64,000 bases of DNA from assembly GCA_016792805.1 (NCBI GenBank), contig JAEUHX010000057.1, positions 17,438-81,437 of the forward strand. Direction: 5' to 3'. How positions within the stretch are numbered: the stretch's first letter is position 1; the number at the start of each line of letters is the position of its first letter. The notes below the pieces were generated by a model. It made no database searches, had not been told where the DNA came from, and was given only the letters and a program-made list of their open reading frames with translations. The DNA comes from Planctomycetota bacterium. Lineage in GTDB: Bacteria; Planctomycetota; UBA1135; JACQFD01. A program made the position numbers and the translations under genes. Positions 16,329-23,326 of this stretch are shown one piece after another.

Positions 16329-17335
16329 GCTTGCGTTTCGGCCGCGCTTGCGCGCGCACTTCGGGCTTCACGATCGTCGAGGTGCTGATCGCGATGGTGA
16401 TCATGGCGCTCGTCATGACGAGCGTGGTTGGAGTGCTGCACGACTGCATGGTGGCGCGCGACAAGATTCATAATTTGTCACAGGTGCAGCGGACGGGCCC
16501 GCTGATCCTCGACATGATCGAGGCCGACCTGCGATCGATCAGTCCATACAATATCGGCGGCCGAAAGGTGCTGCTCGGACGCAACAACTCCATGCGAGGC
16601 TCCGACGCCGATTCGCTGGATATCCTGGTCTCCCGTCCGGGACTGATGGAGTTCCAGAAGGCCGACTCGGGCGGCGAGGACAACGGGCCGATCCGCGTTC
16701 ACCCGCCGATGGTGGAAGTCGGCTATCGGCTGCGGCAGAACCCGCGCGAGCCCGATTTCCAGGAGCTTTGGCGCCGCGAGGATCCTTATGTGGATGAGGA
16801 TCCCTACACGGGCGGCACGTACTCGAAGCTCTACGACAAGATTAAGAATTTCAATCTCACTTATTACGCTGAGCCTGGGGCCGCGGCCACTTCCAACGAC
16901 GCTTGGTCGACGGAGGAAAAGGAGATGCTGCCCCAGCGCGTGGAGATCCTGCTCGAACTCGAGATCGAACCGCGCGTGGAAGCGACCGACCGGCCGCAAG
17001 ACACGGCGCGCCTTCGGACGTTCAAGCGAATTGTGAATCTCGACGCAGATCTCAATCGGGTGCTGCTGGCGAATCTCCGGCCGCAGCTTCCCGATGCGCC
17101 GAAGGCGGAGGAGGGCAACGGCGCTGCGGCTCCCCCACCGGGCGCCGGCGGTCCGGGTGGGATTCCGGGCGGTTTCCCCGGTGGCGTTCCGGGCGGTGGT
17201 GCGGCGATACCCGGCGGGTTCAAGCCGGGTGGCGGCGGCAAGCCGGGCGGCGGCCCCGGGTCATTCCTAGGCGGCGGTGGTGGCGGCGGCGGAAACCTCC
17301 CCGGCATCGGACCCATCGGCGGCGGGAAGAAGTAG
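16325..17335 (+). CDS. gspJ: Minor pseudopilin GspJ-like with Gly-rich tail
   Basis: A 336-residue pseudopilin. The leader site is TSG|FTIVEVLIAMVIMALVMTSVVGVLHD. The globular domain contains GPLILDMIEADLRSI, the GspJ-type stretch following the helix, and an EIEPR strand region. The last 70 residues are a striking Gly/Pro repeat tail (GGFPGGVPGGG-like) with no known family counterpart. The start ATG overlaps the previous stop. gspK, gspL, gspM and gspC are not found downstream, since the next gene is the oppositely oriented serS. This is therefore a reduced cluster, or the remaining parts lie elsewhere in the genome. Confidence 0.8.
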   Translation: MSLRFGRACARTSGFTIVEVLIAMVIMALVMTSVVGVLHDCMVARDKIHNLSQVQRTGPLILDMIEADLRSISPYNIGGRKVLLGRNNSMRGSDADSLDILVSRPGLMEFQKADSGGEDNGPIRVHPPMVEVGYRLRQNPREPDFQELWRREDPYVDEDPYTGGTYSKLYDKIKNFNLTYYAEPGAAATSNDAWSTEEKEMLPQRVEILLELEIEPRVEATDRPQDTARLRTFKRIVNLDADLNRVLLANLRPQLPDAPKAEEGNGAAAPPPGAGGPGGIPGGFPGGVPGGGAAIPGGFKPGGGGKPGGGPGSFLGGGGGGGGNLPGIGPIGGGKK

Positions 17336-17340
17336 CCGGC

Positions 17341-17369
17341 CGCGGTCGCCGTTTCGCTGCGCGACCGCG
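17341..17369. terminator. Palindrome between convergent gspJ and serS
   Basis: A perfect 9-bp stem cgcggtcgc / gcgaccgcg with an 11-nt loop, sitting exactly between two convergent genes. It has no T run, so it may act as a bidirectional terminator or RNA-stabilising hairpin. Confidence 0.5.
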
Positions 17370-17386
17370 AATGGGCGCTCAGACTG

Positions 17387-18652
17387 CTAGCCGATGCGGT
17401 CGGCGCCGAAGTAGGGCACCAGCACCGGCGGAATGCGGATCGAGCCGTCGGATTGCTGATGATTCTCCACCAGCGCGATCAGGATGCGCGGTGAAGCTAC
17501 GACCGTATTGTTGAGCGTGTGACAAAAGCGGAGAGCGCCGCCGCCGGCCGGCCGATAGCGCAAGTCGAGCCGGCGCGACTGGAAGTCGTGGAACCGCGAG
17601 GCGCTGTGGGTCTCGCCGTAGCCATTGCGCGATGGCATCCACGCCTCGAGATCGAACTTCTCGACCTGCCCGGCGCCCAAGTCACCCGTACAGATATGCA
17701 GCACGCGATAGGGAAGCTCGAAGGCGCGCAGCAAGAACTCGGAGTTCTCAAGAATCTGGGCATGCCACTGCTTGCTCTCGGCCTCATCAGCGCGGCACAC
17801 GACGACCTGCTCGACTTTCTGGAACTGATGCACCCGGTAGATCCCTGCTGTGTCGCGCCCGTAGGTGCCTGCCTCGCGTCGGAAGCAGGAACTCCATGCA
17901 ACATATTTCTTCGGCAGCTCCGACTCGTCGAGGATCTCACCGGCGTGGTACGAGGTGAGAGGCACCTCCGAAGTGCCAATTAAGTAGAGGTCATCTTTCT
18001 CGCAAGTGTAGGCTTGCTCTTCGCCCCCGGGGAAATAGGCAGTCCCCTCCATGGCGTCGCGCCGCACCAGGAGCGGCACGCCGAAGACTGTGAATCCGCG
18101 GCGCACCATGTGGTCGATGGCAAAGCGCAGAACGGCCATCTCCAGCAGCACGCCCGCCCCCTTCAAAAAGTAATTTCTGCTGCCGCTGAGCCGCGCGCCG
18201 CGCTCGATATCGAGCATGCCATGCTTCGTCATCAGCTCCACATGGTCCTTTGGCGCGAACTCAAATTTCCTCGGCTCGCCGTGGCGGCGCAGCTCGACGT
18301 TGCCCGACTCGTCGGGACCGACGGGCACCTCCGGCGCCGGGATTTGTGGGATACGCAGCTGGAGCTTCCGTACCTCGGCGGCGAGATCCTTTTCGCGGGT
18401 CTCGAGCCCCTTCACCTTCTCCTTCAGCAGCCGCAGATCCTCAAGGAATGCGGGGCGCTCCGCCGCCGCCACTTTCCCCACCTCCTTCGACCGCCGGTTC
18501 TGCTCGGCGCGGAGTTCGTCGGCCTCCTTCTGCACTGCCCGCGCCTCGCGGTCGAGTTCCAGAAGGCGGTCGAGGTCGATGGCAATGCGCTTGCGCGCCG
18601 CCCCGTCGCGCACGAGATCGGGGTTCTCACGAATCAGCTTGAGGTCGAGCAT
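17387..18652 (-). CDS. serS: Seryl-tRNA synthetase
   Basis: A 421-residue class II aminoacyl-tRNA synthetase that charges tRNA-Ser (and tRNA-Sec) with serine in the cytoplasm. The N-terminal long helical arm (about 30-105) begins MLDLKLIRENPDLVRDGAARK, the canonical SerS start. Catalytic motif 2 is FRREAGTYGRDTAGIYRVHQFQKVE. The serine/ATP site is in the region GETHSASRFHDFQSRRLDLRYR, and motif 3 in HTLNNTVVASPRILIALVENHQ. The SerS signature PPVLVPYFG closes the protein. Length matches the family. It is convergent with gspJ and stands alone. Confidence 0.97.
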   Translation of the reverse strand: MLDLKLIRENPDLVRDGAARKRIAIDLDRLLELDREARAVQKEADELRAEQNRRSKEVGKVAAAERPAFLEDLRLLKEKVKGLETREKDLAAEVRKLQLRIPQIPAPEVPVGPDESGNVELRRHGEPRKFEFAPKDHVELMTKHGMLDIERGARLSGSRNYFLKGAGVLLEMAVLRFAIDHMVRRGFTVFGVPLLVRRDAMEGTAYFPGGEEQAYTCEKDDLYLIGTSEVPLTSYHAGEILDESELPKKYVAWSSCFRREAGTYGRDTAGIYRVHQFQKVEQVVVCRADEAESKQWHAQILENSEFLLRAFELPYRVLHICTGDLGAGQVEKFDLEAWMPSRNGYGETHSASRFHDFQSRRLDLRYRPAGGGALRFCHTLNNTVVASPRILIALVENHQQSDGSIRIPPVLVPYFGADRIG

Positions 18653-18690
18653 TGCCGGCGAGTCTTCGGAAGCCCGCCCCCGAAAGCAAG

Positions 18691-18715
18691 CGGGCTCCGC
18701 ATCGTGCGGAGCCCG
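18691..18715 (-). terminator. Strong hairpin terminator upstream of serS
   Basis: A perfect 11-bp stem cgggctccgca / tgcggagcccg with a 3-nt loop. Read on the minus strand it follows the stop of the secreted-protein gene (18738) and is followed by the T-rich gcttgctttcgg, so it most likely ends that transcript before serS. Confidence 0.7.
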
Positions 18716-18737
18716 GTTGGGGAGAGGCTTGTCGCGG

Positions 18738-20837
18738 CTATTTCGAAAGCCACTCCGACTCGATCTTGCCGAACCACTTGTGCTCTTCCGACAGCCGGAA
18801 CTCGAGGGCCGAGCTGTCGGGCTTCTTGGCTTTGAAGTCCTCCGGGAACCAGAGGTCGGGCACTGTCGCGCGCTTCTTCGTCACCGGGTCTTCCTCCAGC
18901 GTGCCGCGCTTCATCTCGCCGAGATCCGAAGGCTTGCCGCCCGGCTTGCGCCATTCGACCTTTGGCTTGGGTGTTTCATCCGAGAGGTTCACATATCGCT
19001 CGCCGGCGACACCGCGGATATCGACGTCGCGCCCCTTGATCGACACCTCGCCGCCGTCCTGCTTGACCTTCGCCACGTATTTGAACGGCCCGCCCATCTT
19101 CACAGAAGTGACCTGGCCTTTGGTCACCTTGAAGGTCTTCATCTCCTTCTCGGCGATCACGGCGTACTTCTGCATCTGCTTGCTCTTGCCGTTGCGGAAG
19201 GTCCCAACGAGGAACTCATACTCCCCGACCGGAACCTCGACGCCCTTGTCGGAGGCGGCAAGATCAAAATAGGCGCCGCTGAACTCGCCCGTCTCGCGAA
19301 CGATCATGAACTTCGGCTTGTAGGCAGCGGGGCCCGACCACTCGAGCTTGAGCGTGCCGGTGTCCATCGGCGCCAGCTCGCGCGCGATGAAGTTCTTGCC
19401 CCAGCCGGCGCTGTCGGCCTTCAGGCGATACCACTTGGCCCCTACCTTCAAGAATGCCGAGAACGGCACTGCGCGGGTGCCGCTCCCCACGATCATCGAA
19501 TCGACCAGCGGAAGCGAGCCGCCCTCGATGTGTGGATTTGTGAGTGAGATCGGCTCGCTGCCGAACTTCCCGTCATAGGTGTCGTCAAAGAGTCGGACTT
19601 TCGTGCCACCCACGTCGACGACGCGCGAGATCGACGGCTGGAAATAGATCTGTGCGTAATCCTGCTGAGACGAGGCGTTGTATGTCGTGCCGTGCGCGGG
19701 CTCCTGGTTCGAGCCCATGGCCGCCGTCCACGCGAGCGTCACGCCGCCGTCGGCGGGAAGTGTAAACTCAAACGTGTAGGGCTTGCCGAGCTTCATCGGG
19801 ATGAGCTTGCCGTCGCCCGGATCAAATGCATATTTCGAGTCGGCCTCGCGAACGAACTTCACTTTCCCCGGCAGGAAATCGGGCATCTCCGCCGTGATGG
19901 GCTTCCCTTCCGGCTTGCCGCGCATCGCGACTGCGAGCCAATCGAGATAATTATCATCGCTCATGAAGCTCGGACGCTCGATCTCGCCCGGGGGCGTGAC
20001 GAGCGTCTTTGCGGGAATCGTGAGCCACTTCGACCCCGCCGCGAAGATGTCGCGCGAATCGGGATTCGCGGGCTTCTTCGGCTCTGCCGGCTTTCCCGAG
20101 CCGCCGGCCGGTGCGCCGCCGCCGGAGCCGCTTCCGCCGGCAGGCCCTTTCTTGACCTTCACCCTTAGGTCTTCCACCTTCGCGTAGAGGCTGTGGTAGA
20201 ACTCGTCGCGGTGGTCGAGCCCTTCGCGGAGCTTGATCGCTTTCTCGTAGTGCTCAAGGGAGGTGGCGGGCTGATTGGCCTTCGGGCTGTAGGCGGGATC
20301 GTTGGCGCAAGCGGCCCAGAACCAGGAATACGCCGCACAATAGCGGTCGCTCAGCCCCTCGAGGATGCCCGCCAGATCCACACATTCTGTGATGTGCTTC
20401 TGACGCTCCTCCTCCGTCATCTCCCCTTTCTTGAGCTTGAAGTCGGCTGTCTGCGCTTTGTTGTATCTCCCGAGCGCCGCCTGCCGCTCGTTCCACTGCC
20501 CGATGTCGAGGCCGCGCAGATCCTCAAAGTAGTTATCAAGAAACTTCGTCTTGAACGCGTCGCTCCAGGCGCGGATGAGCTTCTCGATGCGTTCGTTGTA
20601 CTCCGGTGTCGGATTATTGGCAGCGCCCTGGGCGAGCGTCGACAAAGTCCAAACCGCCGACTCGGCGTCGCGCCGCACAAGGCTGGCGAGCACCTTTGGG
20701 TCGGCGGCCCCCGAGAGTTCATCAACGAACTTCTTCCAGAATGCGTCGGGGTTCTGCGGTGCGGCGGCGGAGATCGCAATCGCGAGGCCGAGCGGACCGA
20801 ATGCCCACAGCGAGCGAGCAGGGAGCTTGTGGATCAC
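18738..20837 (-). CDS. Large exported protein of unknown function
   Basis: About 699 residues from the proposed GTG start. A short signal peptide (RSLWAFGPLGLAIAISAAAPQ) ends near residue 25. Residues about 30-200 are helical with tetratricopeptide-like character (SLEHYEKAIKLREGL). A Gly/Pro/Lys-rich linker follows (about 215-245), then a long beta-rich region of several Ig-like or jelly-roll-like segments. I recognise no catalytic motif. The ATG at 20978 lies inside inverted-repeat copy B and would add 47 Arg/Pro-rich residues before the signal, so GTG 20837 is preferred. A strong terminator follows, so the gene appears monocistronic. It is probably a periplasmic or surface protein; function unknown. 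Confidence 0.7.
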   Translation of the reverse strand: MIHKLPARSLWAFGPLGLAIAISAAAPQNPDAFWKKFVDELSGAADPKVLASLVRRDAESAVWTLSTLAQGAANNPTPEYNERIEKLIRAWSDAFKTKFLDNYFEDLRGLDIGQWNERQAALGRYNKAQTADFKLKKGEMTEEERQKHITECVDLAGILEGLSDRYCAAYSWFWAACANDPAYSPKANQPATSLEHYEKAIKLREGLDHRDEFYHSLYAKVEDLRVKVKKGPAGGSGSGGGAPAGGSGKPAEPKKPANPDSRDIFAAGSKWLTIPAKTLVTPPGEIERPSFMSDDNYLDWLAVAMRGKPEGKPITAEMPDFLPGKVKFVREADSKYAFDPGDGKLIPMKLGKPYTFEFTLPADGGVTLAWTAAMGSNQEPAHGTTYNASSQQDYAQIYFQPSISRVVDVGGTKVRLFDDTYDGKFGSEPISLTNPHIEGGSLPLVDSMIVGSGTRAVPFSAFLKVGAKWYRLKADSAGWGKNFIARELAPMDTGTLKLEWSGPAAYKPKFMIVRETGEFSGAYFDLAASDKGVEVPVGEYEFLVGTFRNGKSKQMQKYAVIAEKEMKTFKVTKGQVTSVKMGGPFKYVAKVKQDGGEVSIKGRDVDIRGVAGERYVNLSDETPKPKVEWRKPGGKPSDLGEMKRGTLEEDPVTKKRATVPDLWFPEDFKAKKPDSSALEFRLSEEHKWFGKIESEWLSK

Positions 20838-20952
20838 GGGCAGCAGGAATCGAAGAGTTCCAATGGGCTTACCGTGACCGCGCGGGCGCGGTTCCGGGGC
20901 CCGTTCCAGGTGGGAGACGGGAGTGTACGAGCCCCGTGGGGAAAGCGGAGTA

Positions 20953-21114
20953 GAGGACGTTTCAGAAGTGCTCCGCAAAGCGAGCGCGAGGAATCGTCGT
21001 CCAGCGCAAGGAGCCTCGCCGCAGGCGTAGCCAAGGCGTTACGACGAGGACGAGCCGACGCAGCGACGGGCGACGAGGCCCGCCCGCAGCTCGGGTGACT
21101 CTTGGAACGTCCTC
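20953..21114 (-). repeat. Inverted-repeat element, copy B (MITE-like)
   Basis: 162 bp with inverted ends gaggacgtttcagaagt (20953-20969) and, reverse-complemented from 21114-21098, gaggacgttccaagagt (14 of 17 identical). Read on the minus strand, its interior parallels copy A: ccgagctgcg, then cgtaacgccttggctacg, then gctcgctttgcggagcact. It lies upstream of the exported-protein gene and downstream of the rhomboid gene. Confidence 0.7.
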
Positions 21115-21188
21115 GAGTAGCCGACCCGGGACTCCACCAAGTCCGGTGGCTGTGCGTTCGAACGGCCGACCGCGCCGTGCTCGCGGCG

Positions 21189-22070
21189 TTATCGGCCGCG
21201 CGTCCCGTCTCGAGGCGTCCGCGGCTCCGAGCCGTCGGAGCCATGGAGGTTCTTCGAGGCGCGCTGGAGGAACTTGCGCTCCGCTGCGGTGAGCGAAGGC
21301 AGCCCATGCTGGTGGATCTTCTCGAGCAGCCGGTCGAGCTCTTCCTCATCGCGCCGACGCGACTCCACTTCCCGCTCCTTCTGCTTCTGCTTGAGCCATT
21401 CCATCGGCGCAAACGGCTGAGCATCGAATCGATCGCGCACGCCGCGCGCAGCCATCACGAAGCCAGCCGCCGCGCCTCCGAGGTGCGTGATGTGCGAGAC
21501 CGGGCTCCAGAGCGCGTTCGGCTTGAACGACTGCGCGAACTGCAACAGGTTCATGCCGACGTAGATCGCCGCGATGACCCAGAGCGGGATGCGGAAGAGC
21601 GTCTCCACATGGGGCGCCACGACTGCGGCCGCCACCAGCAGGGCAAAGACACCGCCCGAGGCTCCTACGACGGGCTGGGGGCTCCCCCATTCGGTGACGC
21701 CGAAGGCCACGCCGCCGACCAGCACGCCGATCCCGAAGGTCATCAGCATCGTGCGCGGCCCGCGCTCGGACTGCAGCACCGTGCCGAAAGCGAAGATCCC
21801 GATCGCGTTGAAGATGACGTGGAGCGGATCGTCGAATTTGTGAACGAATGCGTACGTGAGCGGCCGGTAGATCAGCGTCCAGTCGAGCGGCGCCATGCGC
21901 AGCGCCAGCGCGCGCGCCAGCGGATCGCGATCGAACACGAGATCGGCCAAGAATTGGCACAGATACGCGATGCCCAACAGGATCGCGAGCTGGGCGCTCG
22001 CCGAGAGCGCGCGGAAGCGAGCGCCGGGGCGCTGGAAGACGTCGCGAGAGTCGTCGAACGACACGGGCAA
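21189..22070 (-). CDS. Rhomboid family intramembrane serine protease
   Basis: A 293-residue polytopic membrane protein of the rhomboid family, which cleaves transmembrane segments of other proteins. The catalytic pair is visible: S138 in GASGG and H196 in SHITHLGGAAAGF. The upstream helix contains FVHKFDDPLHVIFNAIGIFAFG, the counterpart of the family HxxxxHxxxN segment. Hydrophobic segments lie at about 27-48, 83-100, 107-127, 135-155, 162-180 and 194-212. A charged, coiled C-terminal tail (215-293) is probably cytoplasmic. It lies 65 nt downstream of ccsA on the same strand and may share its transcript. Substrates are unknown. Confidence 0.92.
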   Translation of the reverse strand: MPVSFDDSRDVFQRPGARFRALSASAQLAILLGIAYLCQFLADLVFDRDPLARALALRMAPLDWTLIYRPLTYAFVHKFDDPLHVIFNAIGIFAFGTVLQSERGPRTMLMTFGIGVLVGGVAFGVTEWGSPQPVVGASGGVFALLVAAAVVAPHVETLFRIPLWVIAAIYVGMNLLQFAQSFKPNALWSPVSHITHLGGAAAGFVMAARGVRDRFDAQPFAPMEWLKQKQKEREVESRRRDEEELDRLLEKIHQHGLPSLTAAERKFLQRASKNLHGSDGSEPRTPRDGTRGR

Positions 22071-22135
22071 GGTGGTGGCGGAGCTCCGGCCTTTGAATCG
22101 GCTACCGCGTCGTCCCGGACGAGCCCTTTTTCCGG

Positions 22136-23326
22136 CTACTTCCCGTCGCCCGCCGCCACCGGCGTCGCACCCGCGCCGCTCGACGACTGGGACGGCGCCG
22201 ACAGCTCCATCCCTTCACGCGACGTTCCATCGGTGTAGCGGTGGAGCGAATCTTGGGAGGCCGGCAGATATCCGAACAGCTGGAAGGTGAAGAGGATCGA
22301 GATGGCGCCGCCGAGGATCACCCAGAGGCTGCGCTCACCGCGCCAACCGGCCACGAACCGCAGGTGCACGTAGACGACGTAGATGAGCCACGAGATGAGC
22401 GCCGAGGTCTCCTTCGAGTCCCAACCCCAATAAAGCGCCCAGGCCTCCTGCGCCCAGAAGCCGCCCATCATCAATCCAGCCGTCAGGAACGGGAACCCAA
22501 TGGCAAAAATACGGAATGAGAATTGATCGAATCCGTCGATCCACGAATCGAGGGCGTCGAGCTTGCGGTTGCGCGCGAGCAGCAGGCCAAGCCCCGCCAC
22601 CGGCAGGAACACGGCAATGTTCACAATCTGCGCGAACGGCGGCAGGAAAACGAATCCCAAGAATCCAAGCATCGCCGACTTGCTCATCGGCTTCGCGCTC
22701 GAGGCCGCGCCCGAGAATTGGCGCACGAGCTTGAGCGTGAAGTAAATGATGCAGGCGAGGTAGGCGATCGAGAGCGTGACGTAGGAGAGGAGCAGCGCCG
22801 ACACGTGGGGCGCCATCCAATAGCTCTGGAGCGCCGGCGGAAGCGAGCGCGGCCCCTTCTCCTGGCCCTGAGTATACAGAAGCAGAGCGTACTCGCCGAA
22901 CATCACCAATGCCAGGAACAGATCGGAGAGGCCTCGAACCGTGCCCTTCGACCGGTACATGCCGAGCGCAAGATACAGTACGCCGAAAGACACATAAAGC
23001 GCCGCGGCCGTCATGGTCAGCGCTTCGAACATCGACTGCACCGGCCAGTGGTTCACTTCGATCCACCGGAAACCGACGCCGATCAGCGACGCCGTGAGTC
23101 CCGCCAGGAACGTGCCGAGCGCCGCGAATGAGAGCCAGGATGCTACTTTTCCGGAAGAGCCGCGCGACTCTGCGACAAAGTGCGCGAGCGCCGAGGCGAG
23201 TCCAGCGACCCCGGCCACCAGCGCAGCGAGCTGGCTCGCCCCGAGAAAGGCAAACGATGCGTCAGGGCCGAGCCCCGCAAACGATCCGAAGCTCATGGCC
23301 GAGAAAGAAGCGAGTCCGAGAGTCAT
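22136..23326 (-). CDS. ccsA: Cytochrome c biogenesis protein CcsA/ResC
   Basis: A 396-residue integral membrane haem-handling protein of System II cytochrome c maturation. It has about eight or more hydrophobic helices. The tryptophan-rich haem motif is in WAQEAWALYWGWDSKETSALISWLIYVVYVH (about 295-325), with family histidines before it (HWPVQSMFEA; APHVSALLLSYVTLS) and after it (YVHLRF). ATG 23326 overlaps the resB stop by 4 nt (ATGA), so the partner proteins are translationally coupled, as expected for a ResB-CcsA complex. An earlier in-frame start would overlap resB by about 280 nt and is not credible. The Ser/Ala-rich C-terminal 40 residues are not conserved. Confidence 0.92.
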   Translation of the reverse strand: MTLGLASFSAMSFGSFAGLGPDASFAFLGASQLAALVAGVAGLASALAHFVAESRGSSGKVASWLSFAALGTFLAGLTASLIGVGFRWIEVNHWPVQSMFEALTMTAAALYVSFGVLYLALGMYRSKGTVRGLSDLFLALVMFGEYALLLYTQGQEKGPRSLPPALQSYWMAPHVSALLLSYVTLSIAYLACIIYFTLKLVRQFSGAASSAKPMSKSAMLGFLGFVFLPPFAQIVNIAVFLPVAGLGLLLARNRKLDALDSWIDGFDQFSFRIFAIGFPFLTAGLMMGGFWAQEAWALYWGWDSKETSALISWLIYVVYVHLRFVAGWRGERSLWVILGGAISILFTFQLFGYLPASQDSLHRYTDGTSREGMELSAPSQSSSGAGATPVAAGDGK

